64,000 bases of DNA from DASQZK01 sp963764345 (GTDB lineage: Bacteria > Bacteroidota > Bacteroidia > Bacteroidales > GCA-2748055), in contig CAVXSF010000012.1 of the NCBI GenBank assembly GCA_963764345.1, forward strand, positions 1 to 64,000, written 5' to 3'. The notes below the pieces were generated by a model that saw only the letters and a list, made by a program, of their open reading frames with translations, was not told the origin of the DNA and searched no databases. Each line of letters begins with the position of its first letter. The first letter of the stretch is position 1. Shown here piece by piece: positions 9,101-18,632 of the stretch. The position numbers and the translations under genes were made by a program.

Positions 9101-10330
9101 GTTAGGGAGTTAGGGATTAGGGATTAGGGATTAAAAAGTGCTCCGGAATTAACATCTTCCTAACCTCCAATCTCTAACTTTCTAACTTCCAAAGGGAGTT
9201 AGGGATTGGTAGGGATTAGGGATTAAAAAGTGCTCCAGAATTAACATCTTCCTAACCTCCAATCTCCAACTTTCTAACTTCCAAAGGGAGTTAGGGAGTT
9301 AGGGAGTTAGGGAGTTAGGGAGTTAGGGATTAGGGATTAGGGAGTTAGGGATTAGGGAGTTAGAAAGTGCATCGGAATTAACATCTTCCTAACCTCCAAT
9401 CTCTAACTTTCTAACTTCCAAAGGGAGTTAGGGATTAGGGATTAGGGATTAAAAAGTGCTCCAGAATTAACATCTTCCTAACCTCCAATCTCCAACTTTC
9501 TAACTTCCAAAGGGAGTTAGGGAGTTAGGGATTAGGGATTAGGGATTAGGGATTAAAAAGTGCTCCGGAATTAACATCTTCCTAACCTCCAATCTCCAAC
9601 TTTCTAACTTCCAAAGGGAGTTAGGGAGTTAGGGATTAGGGATTAGGGATTAGGGATTAGGGATTAGGGATTAAAAAGTGCTCCGGAATTAACATCTTCC
9701 TAACCTCCAATCTCTAACTTTCTAACTTCCAAAGGGAGTTAGGGATTAGGGATTAGGGATTAGGGATTAGGGATTAAAAAGTGCTCCAGAATTAACATCT
9801 TCCTAACCTCCAATCTCTAACTTTCTAACTTCCAAAGGGAGTTAGGGATGTTAGGGATTTAGGGATTAAAAAGTGCTCCGGAATTAACATCTTCCTAACC
9901 TCCAATCTCCAACTTTCTAACTTCCAAAGGGAGTTAGGGATTAGGGATTAGGGAGTTAGGGATTAGGGATTAAAAAGTGCTCCGGAATTAACATCTTCCT
10001 AACCTCCAATCTCTAACTTTCTAATTTCCAAAGGGAGTTAGGGATTAGGGATTAGGATAAAGTGCTCCAGAATTAACATCTTCCTAACCTCCAATCTCTA
10101 ACTTTCTAATTTCCAAAGGGAGTTAGGGAGTTAGGGATTAGGGATTAGGGAGTTAGGGATTAGGGAGTTAGAAAGTGCATCGGAATTAACATCTTCCTAA
10201 CCTCTAATCTCTAACTTTCTAACTTCCAAAGGGAGTTAGGGATTAAGGGAGTTAGAAAGTGCTCCGGAATTAACATCTTCCTAATCTCTAATCTCTAACC
10301 TCTAACTCTCTACTCCCTCTCCCCCTATCA
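9099..10330 (+). repeat. twelve-copy G-rich/C-rich hairpin array
   Basis: The core gtgctccggaattaacatct recurs at 9138, 9230, 9367, 9456, 9560, 9678, 9781, 9873, 9977, 10062, 10175 and 10259, at intervals of 84-137 bases. Each unit is a variable run of ttaggga/gggatta, the fixed core (a gtgcatcgg variant in two copies), then a C-rich stretch tcctaacctccaatctctaa ending in aacttccaaaggg. The G-rich and C-rich parts of a unit are partly complementary and could fold on each other. Length differences between units come almost entirely from the number of G-rich repeats. No gene lies between 9101 and 10394. Confidence 0.93.
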
Positions 10331-10348
10331 CCAAATCCCAAAATTTAT

Positions 10349-10356
10349 TATCTTTG
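10349..10356 (+). promoter_or_regulatory. -7 box for ileS
   Basis: TATCTTTG fits TAnnTTTG and lies 38 bases before the ileS ATG, immediately after the repeat array. Confidence 0.5.
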
Positions 10357-10394
10357 TGCCACAAATTTTTACAGGTTAAAAAGGAGTTGTTGAA

Positions 10395-13300
10395 ATGACG
10401 AAGAAATTTCCTGAATATAAACAGTTTAGTCTATCAAAAATCAACACGGAAATTCTCCGTTTGTGGAGGGAGGAAGAGACGTTCAAGAAGAGCCTTTCAA
10501 TCCGGAAGGACAGTCCTGCTTTCGTGTTTTATGAAGGTCCGCCATCTGCCAATGGCAAACCGGGCATTCACCATGTGATGGCCCGCACCATCAAGGATAT
10601 CATCTGCCGGTACAAAACTCTCGACGGATACCTTGTCGAGCGTAAGGCCGGATGGGATACCCATGGTCTGCCGGTAGAACTCAGTGTTGAGCACATGCTC
10701 GGCATCACCAAGGAAGATATAGGGAAGAAAATATCTATCGCGGGCTATAACGAAGCCTGCCGCAAGGAAGTCATGAAGTACACCCGTGAATGGGAGGAAC
10801 TGACCGACAAAATGGGGTACTGGATCAACATGGAAGATCCTTACGTTACTTACGACAACCGGTATATCGAATCGCTCTGGTGGCTGCTGAAACAGCTGTA
10901 TGAGAAAAAGCTCCTGTATAAGGGGTATACCATCCAGCCCTATTCCCCGGCTGCAGGCACCGGACTCAGCACTCATGAGCTGAACCAGCCCGGATGTTAC
11001 CGCGATGTGAAAGATACCACCGCCGTGGCTCAGTTCAGGGTGATCAGGGATGAGCAATCAGCATTCCTTTTCAACGGCACATCAAACGAGGTGGTCTTTA
11101 TAGCCTGGACAACCACGCCCTGGACCCTGCCCTCAAATACAGCTCTGGCTGTCGGTGCAGGCATCACCTATGTAAGGGTGAACACCTTCAACCCCTACAG
11201 CGGTACCCCGGTAACCGTGGTACTGGCAAAAGACCTGATCGGATCGTTCTTCCCGGAAAAAAATAAAGTCCTTCCCGCCGACCAGTACACGCCTGGCGAC
11301 AAAAACATCCCGTTCAGTATCCTCGGTGAGTTCAAAGGATCTGAACTGAAAGGCGTCCGTTACGAGCAACTGTTTAAATGGGTCGATCCGGGTGAGAATG
11401 CCTTCAGGGTGGTCACCGGCGATTTCGTCACTACCGAAGAAGGTACCGGGATTGTTCATATCGCCCCTACTTTTGGCGCCGACGACTACCGGGTGGCAAA
11501 GGAAAACGGCATCCCGCCCCTGACCCTCATCGACAGGGAAGGGAACCTGAGTCCTATGGTAGACAAAAAAGGCCGGTTCATTCCTATCGCCGACATCGAC
11601 AAAAAATTCGTGCGTGAACGGGTAAACACGGATGAATACGGGAAATTCGCCAGCCGGTATGTCAAGAACGAATATGACGATACGATCCCTGAGGATGCGA
11701 CTACGGTGGATATCGACCTCGCAGTAGCCCTGAAGCACAGCAACCAGGTCTTCAGGATCGAAAAATATGTGCACAGTTACCCGCATTGCTGGCGGACCGA
11801 CAAACCCGTCCTTTATTATCCGCTCGATTCGTGGTTCATCCGCACCACGGAGTTTAAAGAGAGAATGATCGCCCTGAACAATACCATCAACTGGAAACCG
11901 GAATCGACCGGCAGCGGACGTTTCGGCAAATGGCTTGAAAACCTGGTAGACTGGAATCTGTCCAGGTCCCGTTTCTGGGGAACGCCCCTGCCTATCTGGG
12001 TTTCTGAAGATAAACAGGAACAGAAATGCATCGGCTCGGTGGCTGAACTGAAAAAGGAAATCGAAAAGTCCGTCAGCGCCGGATTTATGACGTCAAATCC
12101 CCTGAAAGATTTCCGGGAAAACGATTTCACCACCACAAATTATACCCTCTTTGACCTTCACCGTCCGTTCGTCGACGACATCATCCTGGTTTCACACCAC
12201 GGTAAAAAGATGTTCCGTGAACCCGACCTTATCGACGTGTGGTTTGATTCGGGGTCGATGCCTTATGCCCAATTTCATTATCCTTTTGAACACAAGGACG
12301 ATTTTGATAAGTATTTCCCGGCCGACTTCATTGCCGAGGGTGTTGACCAGACCCGCGGATGGTTCTTCACGCTTCATGCCATCGCAGCCATGCTCTTCGA
12401 CTCGGTGGCCTTCAAGAATATCATCTCCAACGGACTGGTCCTCGACAAGAACGGCAATAAGATGTCCAAACGCCTCGGCAATGCTGTCGATCCGTTTAAA
12501 ACCATCGAAGAACACGGATCCGATCCCCTCCGATGGTATATGATCACCAATGCACAGCCATGGGATAACCTCAAATTTGACGTCTCGGGCCTCGATGAAG
12601 TGAAACGGAAGTTCTTCGGAACGCTTTATAATACCTATTCCTTCTTCGCCCTCTATGCCAACGTTGACAGCTTCACCTTTTCTGAAAAAGAGATCCCGGT
12701 AAGCCAGCGACCGGAGATCGACCGCTGGATCATCTCGCTTCTTAACTCCCTGGTGAAGGACGTAAAGGAAAACTACGACAACTATGAGCTCACCCGGGCG
12801 GGCAGACTGATCCAGGATTTCGTGACCGAAAATCTTAGTAACTGGTACGTCCGTCTTAACCGTAAACGGTACTGGGGTGGTGATTATACCAATGACAAGA
12901 TCTCCGCCTACCAGACACTGTTCACCTGCCTGGAAACCGTGGCTGTCCTGGCATCACCCATCGCCCCGTTCTATTCCGACCGGCTGTTCCGCGACCTTAA
13001 CAATGTGTCCGGCCACCACCCGGAAGAGTCCGTCCACCTTACTAGATTTCCGGCATTCCGGGAAGAACTGATCGATAAAGCCCTGGAAGAAAGGATGGAG
13101 ATCGCCCAGGCTGTATCGTCGATGGTACTGAGCCTGCGCAGGAAAGTGAACATCAAAGTGCGGCAGCCGCTGAATAAAATGATGATCCCGGTGACCGAAA
13201 CCGGCTTCCTCGAAAAATTCGAAGCGGTGAAAGACCTTATCCTGTCGGAAGTGAACGTCAAGGAAGTCGAATACCTCGGCGATACTTCCGGTATCCTGGT

Positions 13301-13829
13301 GAAGAGGATCAAACCCGACTTCAAGATCCTTGGGCCCAAATACGGCAAAATGATGAAATCCATTTCAGCGGCGCTGACTTCGGCAACACAGGAAGATATC
13401 GCCGCCTTCGAGAAGGAAGGGCAGTTCACGGTGAAAACCGGTGAAGAGAACATCATACTTAGTCCCGGTGAGGTCGAGATCATCTCGGAAGATATCCCCG
13501 GCTGGCTTGTCGCCAACGAAGGAAAAATTACCGTAGCACTCGATATAACAATTACCGATGAATTACGTTATGAAGGGATAGCCAGGGAGTTTATCAATCG
13601 CATCCAAAACCTCAGAAAGGACAGTGGCTTTGAAGTGACCGATAAAATATCCGTTGAGATCCAGAAACATGATGCGGTGAATGAAGCCATCAGAAAATAT
13701 AAAGATTACATAGGATCACAGACTCTGGCAAAAAATATAAGCCTTGTGGATTCACTGAATAACGACTCCACTGAAATTGAGATTGATGAAGATATTGTGA
13801 CGAAGATTAAAATTATCAGGTTGTCTTAA
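10395..13829 (+). CDS. ileS: isoleucine--tRNA ligase
   Basis: A 1,144-residue class I aminoacyl-tRNA synthetase that charges tRNA-Ile. The N-terminal catalytic fold has EGPPSANGKPG followed by IHHVMAR, where IHH replaces the HIGH signature (about residues 57-60). An editing domain follows (WTTTPWTLPSN; TEEGTGIVHIAP). KMSKRLGN near residue 690 is the KMSKS loop. The C-terminal half is the anticodon-binding domain. The length and KMSKR-type loop fit the long, eukaryote-like (type 2) IleRS form. Type 2 enzymes as a group tend to tolerate mupirocin, but that is not shown by this sequence. ATG 10395 fits the conserved N-terminus. A DksA-like gene and lspA follow on the same strand, a grouping common in this phylum. 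Confidence 0.97.
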   Translation: MTKKFPEYKQFSLSKINTEILRLWREEETFKKSLSIRKDSPAFVFYEGPPSANGKPGIHHVMARTIKDIICRYKTLDGYLVERKAGWDTHGLPVELSVEHMLGITKEDIGKKISIAGYNEACRKEVMKYTREWEELTDKMGYWINMEDPYVTYDNRYIESLWWLLKQLYEKKLLYKGYTIQPYSPAAGTGLSTHELNQPGCYRDVKDTTAVAQFRVIRDEQSAFLFNGTSNEVVFIAWTTTPWTLPSNTALAVGAGITYVRVNTFNPYSGTPVTVVLAKDLIGSFFPEKNKVLPADQYTPGDKNIPFSILGEFKGSELKGVRYEQLFKWVDPGENAFRVVTGDFVTTEEGTGIVHIAPTFGADDYRVAKENGIPPLTLIDREGNLSPMVDKKGRFIPIADIDKKFVRERVNTDEYGKFASRYVKNEYDDTIPEDATTVDIDLAVALKHSNQVFRIEKYVHSYPHCWRTDKPVLYYPLDSWFIRTTEFKERMIALNNTINWKPESTGSGRFGKWLENLVDWNLSRSRFWGTPLPIWVSEDKQEQKCIGSVAELKKEIEKSVSAGFMTSNPLKDFRENDFTTTNYTLFDLHRPFVDDIILVSHHGKKMFREPDLIDVWFDSGSMPYAQFHYPFEHKDDFDKYFPADFIAEGVDQTRGWFFTLHAIAAMLFDSVAFKNIISNGLVLDKNGNKMSKRLGNAVDPFKTIEEHGSDPLRWYMITNAQPWDNLKFDVSGLDEVKRKFFGTLYNTYSFFALYANVDSFTFSEKEIPVSQRPEIDRWIISLLNSLVKDVKENYDNYELTRAGRLIQDFVTENLSNWYVRLNRKRYWGGDYTNDKISAYQTLFTCLETVAVLASPIAPFYSDRLFRDLNNVSGHHPEESVHLTRFPAFREELIDKALEERMEIAQAVSSMVLSLRRKVNIKVRQPLNKMMIPVTETGFLEKFEAVKDLILSEVNVKEVEYLGDTSGILVKRIKPDFKILGPKYGKMMKSISAALTSATQEDIAAFEKEGQFTVKTGEENIILSPGEVEIISEDIPGWLVANEGKITVALDITITDELRYEGIAREFINRIQNLRKDSGFEVTDKISVEIQKHDAVNEAIRKYKDYIGSQTLAKNISLVDSLNNDSTEIEIDEDIVTKIKIIRLS

Positions 13830-13889
13830 AAATATGATGTATTTATTAAAAATTTGCTACTTTTAGAAAACAATAAAAACAATAAAAAT

Positions 13890-14270
13890 ATGGCTGAAAA
13901 GACAAGATATTCAGATGATGAGTTGGTTGAATTCAAACAACTCATCATTCAGAAGCTGGATAAGGCCAAGGAAGACTATGAGTTATTGAAAAGCGCGATA
14001 ACCATGTCCGATAATAATGACACTCAGGATACTTCCCCTACCTTTAAGGTTCTTGAAGAAGGCGCAGCCACACTTTCCAAGGAAGAAGCAGGAAAACTGG
14101 CACAACGACAGCTCAAATTCATTCAGCATCTGCAGGCAGCACTTGTCAGGATTGAAAACAAAACCTACGGGATCTGTCGCGAAACCGGAAAGCTCATTCC
14201 GAAGGAAAGACTGAGAGCTGTTCCCCATGCCACACTTAGTATTGATGCCAAAGAAAAAAGTGGCCATTGA
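13890..14270 (+). CDS. TraR/DksA-family protein lacking most zinc-finger cysteines
   Basis: A 126-residue, mostly helical protein with the DksA/TraR plan: an N-terminal coiled coil (ELVEFKQLIIQKLDKAKEDY), a helical middle and a C-terminal finger region. The finger reads YGICRETGKLIPKERLRAVP and then HATLSI. Canonical family members have CxxC...CxxC here; only one Cys remains, so zinc binding by four cysteines is unlikely. DksA-type proteins bind the RNA polymerase secondary channel; whether this one does is inferred. I start it at the ATG at 13890 (MAEKTRYSDDEL) because the 12 residues before it are low-complexity Asn/Lys. It sits 60 bases after ileS and 185 before lspA, with a terminator at 14311 between. 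Confidence 0.85.
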   Translation: MAEKTRYSDDELVEFKQLIIQKLDKAKEDYELLKSAITMSDNNDTQDTSPTFKVLEEGAATLSKEEAGKLAQRQLKFIQHLQAALVRIENKTYGICRETGKLIPKERLRAVPHATLSIDAKEKSGH

Positions 14271-14310
14271 TAATGAGGTGTATCTGACTATAAGGATATC
14301 ACAAACATAT

Positions 14311-14353
14311 CGTGAAGTGTGTTAAAGAGATACGCACTTCACGTTTTGTTTTT
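14311..14353 (+). terminator. rho-independent terminator after the ileS/DksA-like unit
   Basis: CGTGAAGTGTG (14311-14321) pairs with CGCACTTCACG (14333-14343) through 11 bp with one G-U pair and an 11-base loop. It is followed by TTTTGTTTTT. It separates the DksA-like gene from lspA, so lspA needs its own promoter, perhaps near the TTTTTTGCACTTTTG stretch around 14370-14386. Confidence 0.8.
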
Positions 14354-14455
14354 AATGAAAGGAATGAAATATTTTTTGCACTTTTGTAATCCTGAATGCT
14401 GAAAAATAATAGGCCCGGATTGTTTAACCTGAAAGCCCTGTAAGTAAATTCCAAA

Positions 14456-15151
14456 ATGAGTATCACGAAAAAATCCATACTGATCATCATACTGGTCCTG
14501 TTGATCGACCAGACCTTCAAGATCATCGTCAAAACTCACATGCTGCTTTACCAGGACTTCTACGTCATAGGCCACTGGTTCGACATCAAATTTATCGAAA
14601 ATAACGGTATGGCTTTCGGCTTCGATTTTCCCGGCGACTACGGGAAGGTGATCCTTAGCATTTTCAGGATTCTGGCCGTGATCGCCATTGCCATTTATCT
14701 TCGCCATCTCATTAAAATCAACTCACATCAGGGGCTGATCATCTGCGTATCGCTAATCCTCGCCGGCGCCTTCGGTAATATCATCGACAGCGCCTTTTAT
14801 GGTTTGATATTCTCCGAAAGCACACAGTTTGCCAAAGCCGTGCTATTTCCCCAGGGCGGAGGGTATGCCGGCTTTCTTCACGGTAAGGTGGTTGATATGC
14901 TGTATTTCCCCGTTCTCAAAGGTACCTGGCCCGAATGGATACCCTTCAAGGGCGGTGATAGCTTTGAATTTTTCAGGCCGGTGTTCAATCTCGCCGATTC
15001 TTCCATTACCGTAGGCGTCTTCTCCATCCTGTTCTTCCAGAAGAAATTCTTCGGACAAACCGTATCTCATCCTGCTGAAGAAACGGTATCAAACACTGTT
15101 GAGGAGATGAGCAATGAGGACACGAAGGCGCCAGGCGTAAATGAAAGATGA
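14456..15151 (+). CDS. lspA: lipoprotein signal peptidase (signal peptidase II)
   Basis: A 231-residue inner-membrane aspartic protease that removes signal peptides from diacylglyceryl-modified prolipoproteins. Four transmembrane segments are visible (starting SILIIILVLLIDQ, then ILSIFRILAVIAIAIYL, IICVSLILAGAFGNIID and SSITVGVFSILFF). The catalytic aspartates are in GNIIDSAFYG and FNLADSSITVG. Between the third and fourth segments there is a longer periplasmic loop, typical of Bacteroidota LspA. The tail of about 35 residues after the last helix is acidic and probably cytoplasmic. Several lipoproteins in this window (SGNH hydrolase, sulfatases, GH127-like protein) would be substrates. Confidence 0.95.
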   Translation: MSITKKSILIIILVLLIDQTFKIIVKTHMLLYQDFYVIGHWFDIKFIENNGMAFGFDFPGDYGKVILSIFRILAVIAIAIYLRHLIKINSHQGLIICVSLILAGAFGNIIDSAFYGLIFSESTQFAKAVLFPQGGGYAGFLHGKVVDMLYFPVLKGTWPEWIPFKGGDSFEFFRPVFNLADSSITVGVFSILFFQKKFFGQTVSHPAEETVSNTVEEMSNEDTKAPGVNER

Positions 15152-15176
15152 GAATGTGTCCGGAACGTTGAGTTGA

Positions 15177-15761
15177 TTACCGCTTAATCAGTCCGTAAAA
15201 CAAAAAATTGATCAGATTATCCAGCCGGTCCTCAATATTGCCGTGTTCTTTTTTAATGAATAGCGGAATCTCCAACCCTTTCATGGCAGTTGCAATGGCA
15301 ACGGCCGCCAGTTCAGGATCATCGATCACAAACTCATTCCTTTCCATTCCCGACTGAAGAATGTTTTTCACCAGGTTGATCTCATCCTGGTCGTATTCCC
15401 TCCGTATACGCTCAATGAATTCAAGATGGCTCAGGTAATCACTTTTCAGGGCTGTATAAAAATTTGTAAGCGTTTTTAACTTATGCGTTCTGAACAACAG
15501 GTATGTCTTGAGCTGGTCGATCGGATCTTCCACTTTATCCACAGCATCGGCCAGATCTATTTTCAACTCTTCAGCTTCCTTTTCAACCACCGCTCTGAAA
15601 ATATCTTCCTTGCTTTTAAAATAATAGTATATGGAACTCTTCCCCTTCCTGGTAGCAATGGCTATCTCTTCCATAGTGGTCTTCCGGTACCCAAAACGGA
15701 TAAATATTTTGCTTGCAACACTTATTATCCTGGATCTTACCTCGTCTTTCTGTACTACCAT
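15177..15761 (-). CDS. TetR/AcrR-family transcriptional regulator
   Basis: A 194-residue one-component regulator. The N-terminal helix-turn-helix is clear: IISVASKIFIRFGYRKTTME, then EEIAIATRKGKSSIYYYFKSKEDIF. The C-terminal half is a variable ligand-binding/dimerisation domain rich in charged helices, with no recognisable ligand signature. It converges on lspA, and rnr lies upstream on the same strand but after a 174-base gap. A strong Bacteroidota promoter lies upstream at 15796-15827. There is no adjacent transporter or enzyme that would reveal a target. Confidence 0.9.
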   Translation of the reverse strand: MVVQKDEVRSRIISVASKIFIRFGYRKTTMEEIAIATRKGKSSIYYYFKSKEDIFRAVVEKEAEELKIDLADAVDKVEDPIDQLKTYLLFRTHKLKTLTNFYTALKSDYLSHLEFIERIRREYDQDEINLVKNILQSGMERNEFVIDDPELAAVAIATAMKGLEIPLFIKKEHGNIEDRLDNLINFLFYGLIKR

Positions 15762-15795
15762 AAGATAAAAGAAAATTTGTTGATGGAGCCTCTCA

Positions 15796-15827
15796 CAAAA
15801 TTAGAAGACAAATCCACCGATTCCAAA
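15796..15827 (-). promoter_or_regulatory. consensus Bacteroidota promoter for the TetR gene
   Basis: On the minus strand TTTG (15824-15827) is followed after 20 bases by TAATTTTG (15796-15803), matching the -33/-7 consensus TTTG-N19to21-TAnnTTTG. Transcription would start near 15790, about 30 bases before the ATG. Confidence 0.7.
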
Positions 15828-15935
15828 TTTCTTTCGAATTTTTTACCCAATCCGTCGAAGATAAAAATCAGTTTCTAAAAACACTTACAGAATGAGCCTT
15901 ACAGGACAAACATGTGGAATGTTGTTTTTCGAATA

Positions 15936-18122
15936 TCAGATTTCGGATAAGGCAAAGTCAAGTTGCCGGCGTGGAAGATTTACATTTTTCACCTGGATCT
16001 TAATCTCATCGCCGAGCTGAAATTTACGCCGTGTGCGTTTCCCTACCAGCATATAATTGTCTTCGTCGAACTCATAGAAATCGTCCATGAGGTTCTGGAT
16101 GGAGATCATGCCTTCACATTTGTTCTCAATGATTTCTGCAAAGATCCCGAAACTGGTAAGTCCTGAGATGATGGCATCGTATTCCTCCCCGACCTTGTCT
16201 TTCATAAATTCAACCTGCTTGTATTTTGTGGAAGCACGTTCGGCATCCATAGCGCGTTTCTCCATATCGGAAGTGTGGACGCACCGCATCTCGTACCGTT
16301 TTTTGTTTTTCGATTCGCCGCCGTCAAGGTAATGCGCAATCAGGCGATGGACCATCATATCAGGGTAGCGCCTGATGGGGGATGTAAAATGGGTGTAATA
16401 TTTGAACGCAAGTCCGTAATGCCCGATATTGTTGGTGGAGTACCGGGCCTTGGCCATAGCCCTGAGTGCCAGCGTCTCAACCACATTCTGCTCTTTTTTT
16501 CCTTCTACCTCGTCGAGGAGTTTATTGAGGGAGACGGACATGTTCCGGTTAGAACTCAAATCGAGTGTATAGCCGAATTTATGGATGAACCGGGAGAACG
16601 ATTCTATTTTTTCAGCATCCGGATGATCATGGATCCTGTAAACGAAGGTTTTGGCCTTGTCTTTTCCCTGTGGCTTAACCGTCCCGGCATCCTGGATGAA
16701 CTTACAGTCCCGGTTTACAAATTCACTTACCCGCCGGTTGGCCAGGAGCATGAACTCTTCGATAAGCTGATTGGATTCTTTTTGTTCCTTGAAATAGACA
16801 CTCAGCGGTTTACCAGCCTCATCGAGGTTAAATTTCACCTCTACCCTGTCGAAGGCAATGGCACCTTTTTCAAACCTTCGGTTCCGCATTTTCTGGGCCA
16901 GCCGGTGGAGGGTTAGAATTTCATCTTTCATGTCGCCATCTTCACCTTCAATGATTGCCTGGGCTTCTTCATAGCTGAACCGTCGTTGCGATTTGATCAC
17001 GGTACGGCCAATCCATTCCCTCAGGACTTCAGCCTCGCTGTTCAGCTCAAAAACAGCGGAAAAACAAAGCTTTTCCTCATCCGGCCGCAACGAACAGATA
17101 AAATTGGAAAGCCGTTCGGGCAACATCGGGACTACACGGTCGACAAGGTAAACGGAGGTTGCCCTGTCGTACCCTTCTTCATCGATGATGCTCTTTGGTC
17201 TGACATAATGGGTAACGTCGGCAATATGTACGCCAACTTCCAGGTTCCCGTTCTTCAGCCGGCGCATGGAGAGGGCGTCATCAAAGTCTTTGGCATCTTT
17301 CGGGTCAATGGTGAAGGTGTGTGTATCGCGGAAATCCCTGCGCTCTTTGTAATCCTCTGCCGTAATCTTATCGGGTATGTCTTCGGCTGCAGCACTCACT
17401 TCTTCAGGAAAATGGATGGGCAGGTTGAACTCCGCCAGAATGGAATGCATCTCTACCTCATTATCTCCGGGTCTTCCCAGCACTTCGATGATCTCGGCAA
17501 ATGGATTTTTGCCTTTGGCCGGCCAGTCGGTAATCCGCGCAATGGCTTTGTCTCCGTCTTTGGCACCATTCAGCTTCTCCAGGGGAATGAACAGGTCGTA
17601 AGGCATCTTTTTGTCGTCGGTAATCAGGAAGGCGTACTGGGCTGAGATATCCACAATGCCGACAAAGCTGTCCTTCGCCCGTTCAATGATCTGAATGACC
17701 TCTCCTTCAGTACGGTTGCTGCGTTTCCTCGAAGGGTAGACATAAACCTTTACGGTATCACCGTCGAGGGCTGTGTGAAGCAGGTTACGGGGGATGAACA
17801 CGTCTTCCTCCAGTTCCTCTGCAGTAAGAAAACCATAGCCGTATTGGGTCATATCGACCTTACCAACGGCATAACCGGCCCGCGATTTAAACATGTATTT
17901 CCCGGTCTGTAGTTCTTCCAGATGGTTGGCGTTTTTCAGTTCCGCCAGGACCTGCACGATCAACTGGCGCTCCCTTTCCTCCTTGATTTCAAGCATCTTG
18001 GAGATCTGTTTGTAATTGAAATTTTTTGAGGGGAATTTGGTGAAAATGCCCAGGATGGTTGATGTGAGTTTTTCTTTGTTCCAGGAATTTTTCCTGTGTC
18101 TGTGATTGCCTTTTTGTGCCAT
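15936..18122 (-). CDS. rnr: ribonuclease R
   Basis: A 728-residue processive 3'-5' exoribonuclease that degrades structured RNA. The order is N-terminal winged helix (TSTILGIFTKFPSKNFNYKQ...), cold-shock/OB domains (GYGFLTAEELEEDVFIPRNL), the RNB catalytic domain with DPKDAKDFDDALSM near residue 280 supplying the metal-binding aspartates, and a C-terminal S1 domain ending in RRQLDFALSEI. The start MAQKGNHRHRKNSW is basic, typical of the family. It has no operon partner; cysS is divergent beyond a 480-base gap. Confidence 0.95.
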   Translation of the reverse strand: MAQKGNHRHRKNSWNKEKLTSTILGIFTKFPSKNFNYKQISKMLEIKEERERQLIVQVLAELKNANHLEELQTGKYMFKSRAGYAVGKVDMTQYGYGFLTAEELEEDVFIPRNLLHTALDGDTVKVYVYPSRKRSNRTEGEVIQIIERAKDSFVGIVDISAQYAFLITDDKKMPYDLFIPLEKLNGAKDGDKAIARITDWPAKGKNPFAEIIEVLGRPGDNEVEMHSILAEFNLPIHFPEEVSAAAEDIPDKITAEDYKERRDFRDTHTFTIDPKDAKDFDDALSMRRLKNGNLEVGVHIADVTHYVRPKSIIDEEGYDRATSVYLVDRVVPMLPERLSNFICSLRPDEEKLCFSAVFELNSEAEVLREWIGRTVIKSQRRFSYEEAQAIIEGEDGDMKDEILTLHRLAQKMRNRRFEKGAIAFDRVEVKFNLDEAGKPLSVYFKEQKESNQLIEEFMLLANRRVSEFVNRDCKFIQDAGTVKPQGKDKAKTFVYRIHDHPDAEKIESFSRFIHKFGYTLDLSSNRNMSVSLNKLLDEVEGKKEQNVVETLALRAMAKARYSTNNIGHYGLAFKYYTHFTSPIRRYPDMMVHRLIAHYLDGGESKNKKRYEMRCVHTSDMEKRAMDAERASTKYKQVEFMKDKVGEEYDAIISGLTSFGIFAEIIENKCEGMISIQNLMDDFYEFDEDNYMLVGKRTRRKFQLGDEIKIQVKNVNLPRRQLDFALSEI

Positions 18123-18603
18123 GTGATTATGTAAACTTATAATTTAGTAGTATGGGGAGAATATATGCCAGGATGTGAGAGATTTCTGTAATTCTTAATG
18201 AAAAAGCATCCCTTTTCATACTTTCGAAAATGTTCCGGATTTATTCCTGTCATTTTTACCGGTGCTACTTAAATTCCGGTATCTTCTTCTAAACAACAAA
18301 TATTGATCCTAAGTTGTAAAAAGATGGCTAATACCTCGAATTTAATGTGAATGGACGATTAAACCCCGCCGGATTGTCCGGATTCATGCAATATCATTCC
18401 CCCGGGCATGACCGGGGCTAACATAATCCGTGACCCTCCGGGTCTGACGACGTTTTTTTCAATTCACCCATCACCATCATTTCCCCCATGCCTGTTCATC
18501 GATAACGCGATCCCGTTCATGATTCATCGATGACGCGGCAACCCCCACGGTCCCGTACAACACCGTTTCACAGGTCCCTGAGGGACCGGAATTTCTTTTT
18601 TCC
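18123..18603. other. intergenic region between rnr and cysS, no gene seen
   Basis: About 480 bases with no supported coding frame. It contains a 15 bp palindrome, GGTCCCTGAGGGACC, at 18573-18587 and two copies of tcatcgat(a/g)acgcg near 18497 and 18523. The rnr promoter should lie at its left end and the cysS promoter at its right end. Confidence 0.6.
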
Positions 18604-18611
18604 TATCTTTG
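18604..18611 (+). promoter_or_regulatory. -7 box for cysS, decides the start codon
   Basis: TATCTTTG matches TAnnTTTG and would start transcription near 18618. A TTG start at 18609 would lie within this box, so the ATG at 18633 is preferred. Confidence 0.6.
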
Positions 18612-18632
18612 CATCATAATCCAACCTTCGTC

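Noticed and set aside
11133..11786. 217-codon antisense frame inside ileS
   Set aside because: ileS is unambiguous in this region, so the antisense frame is a shadow.
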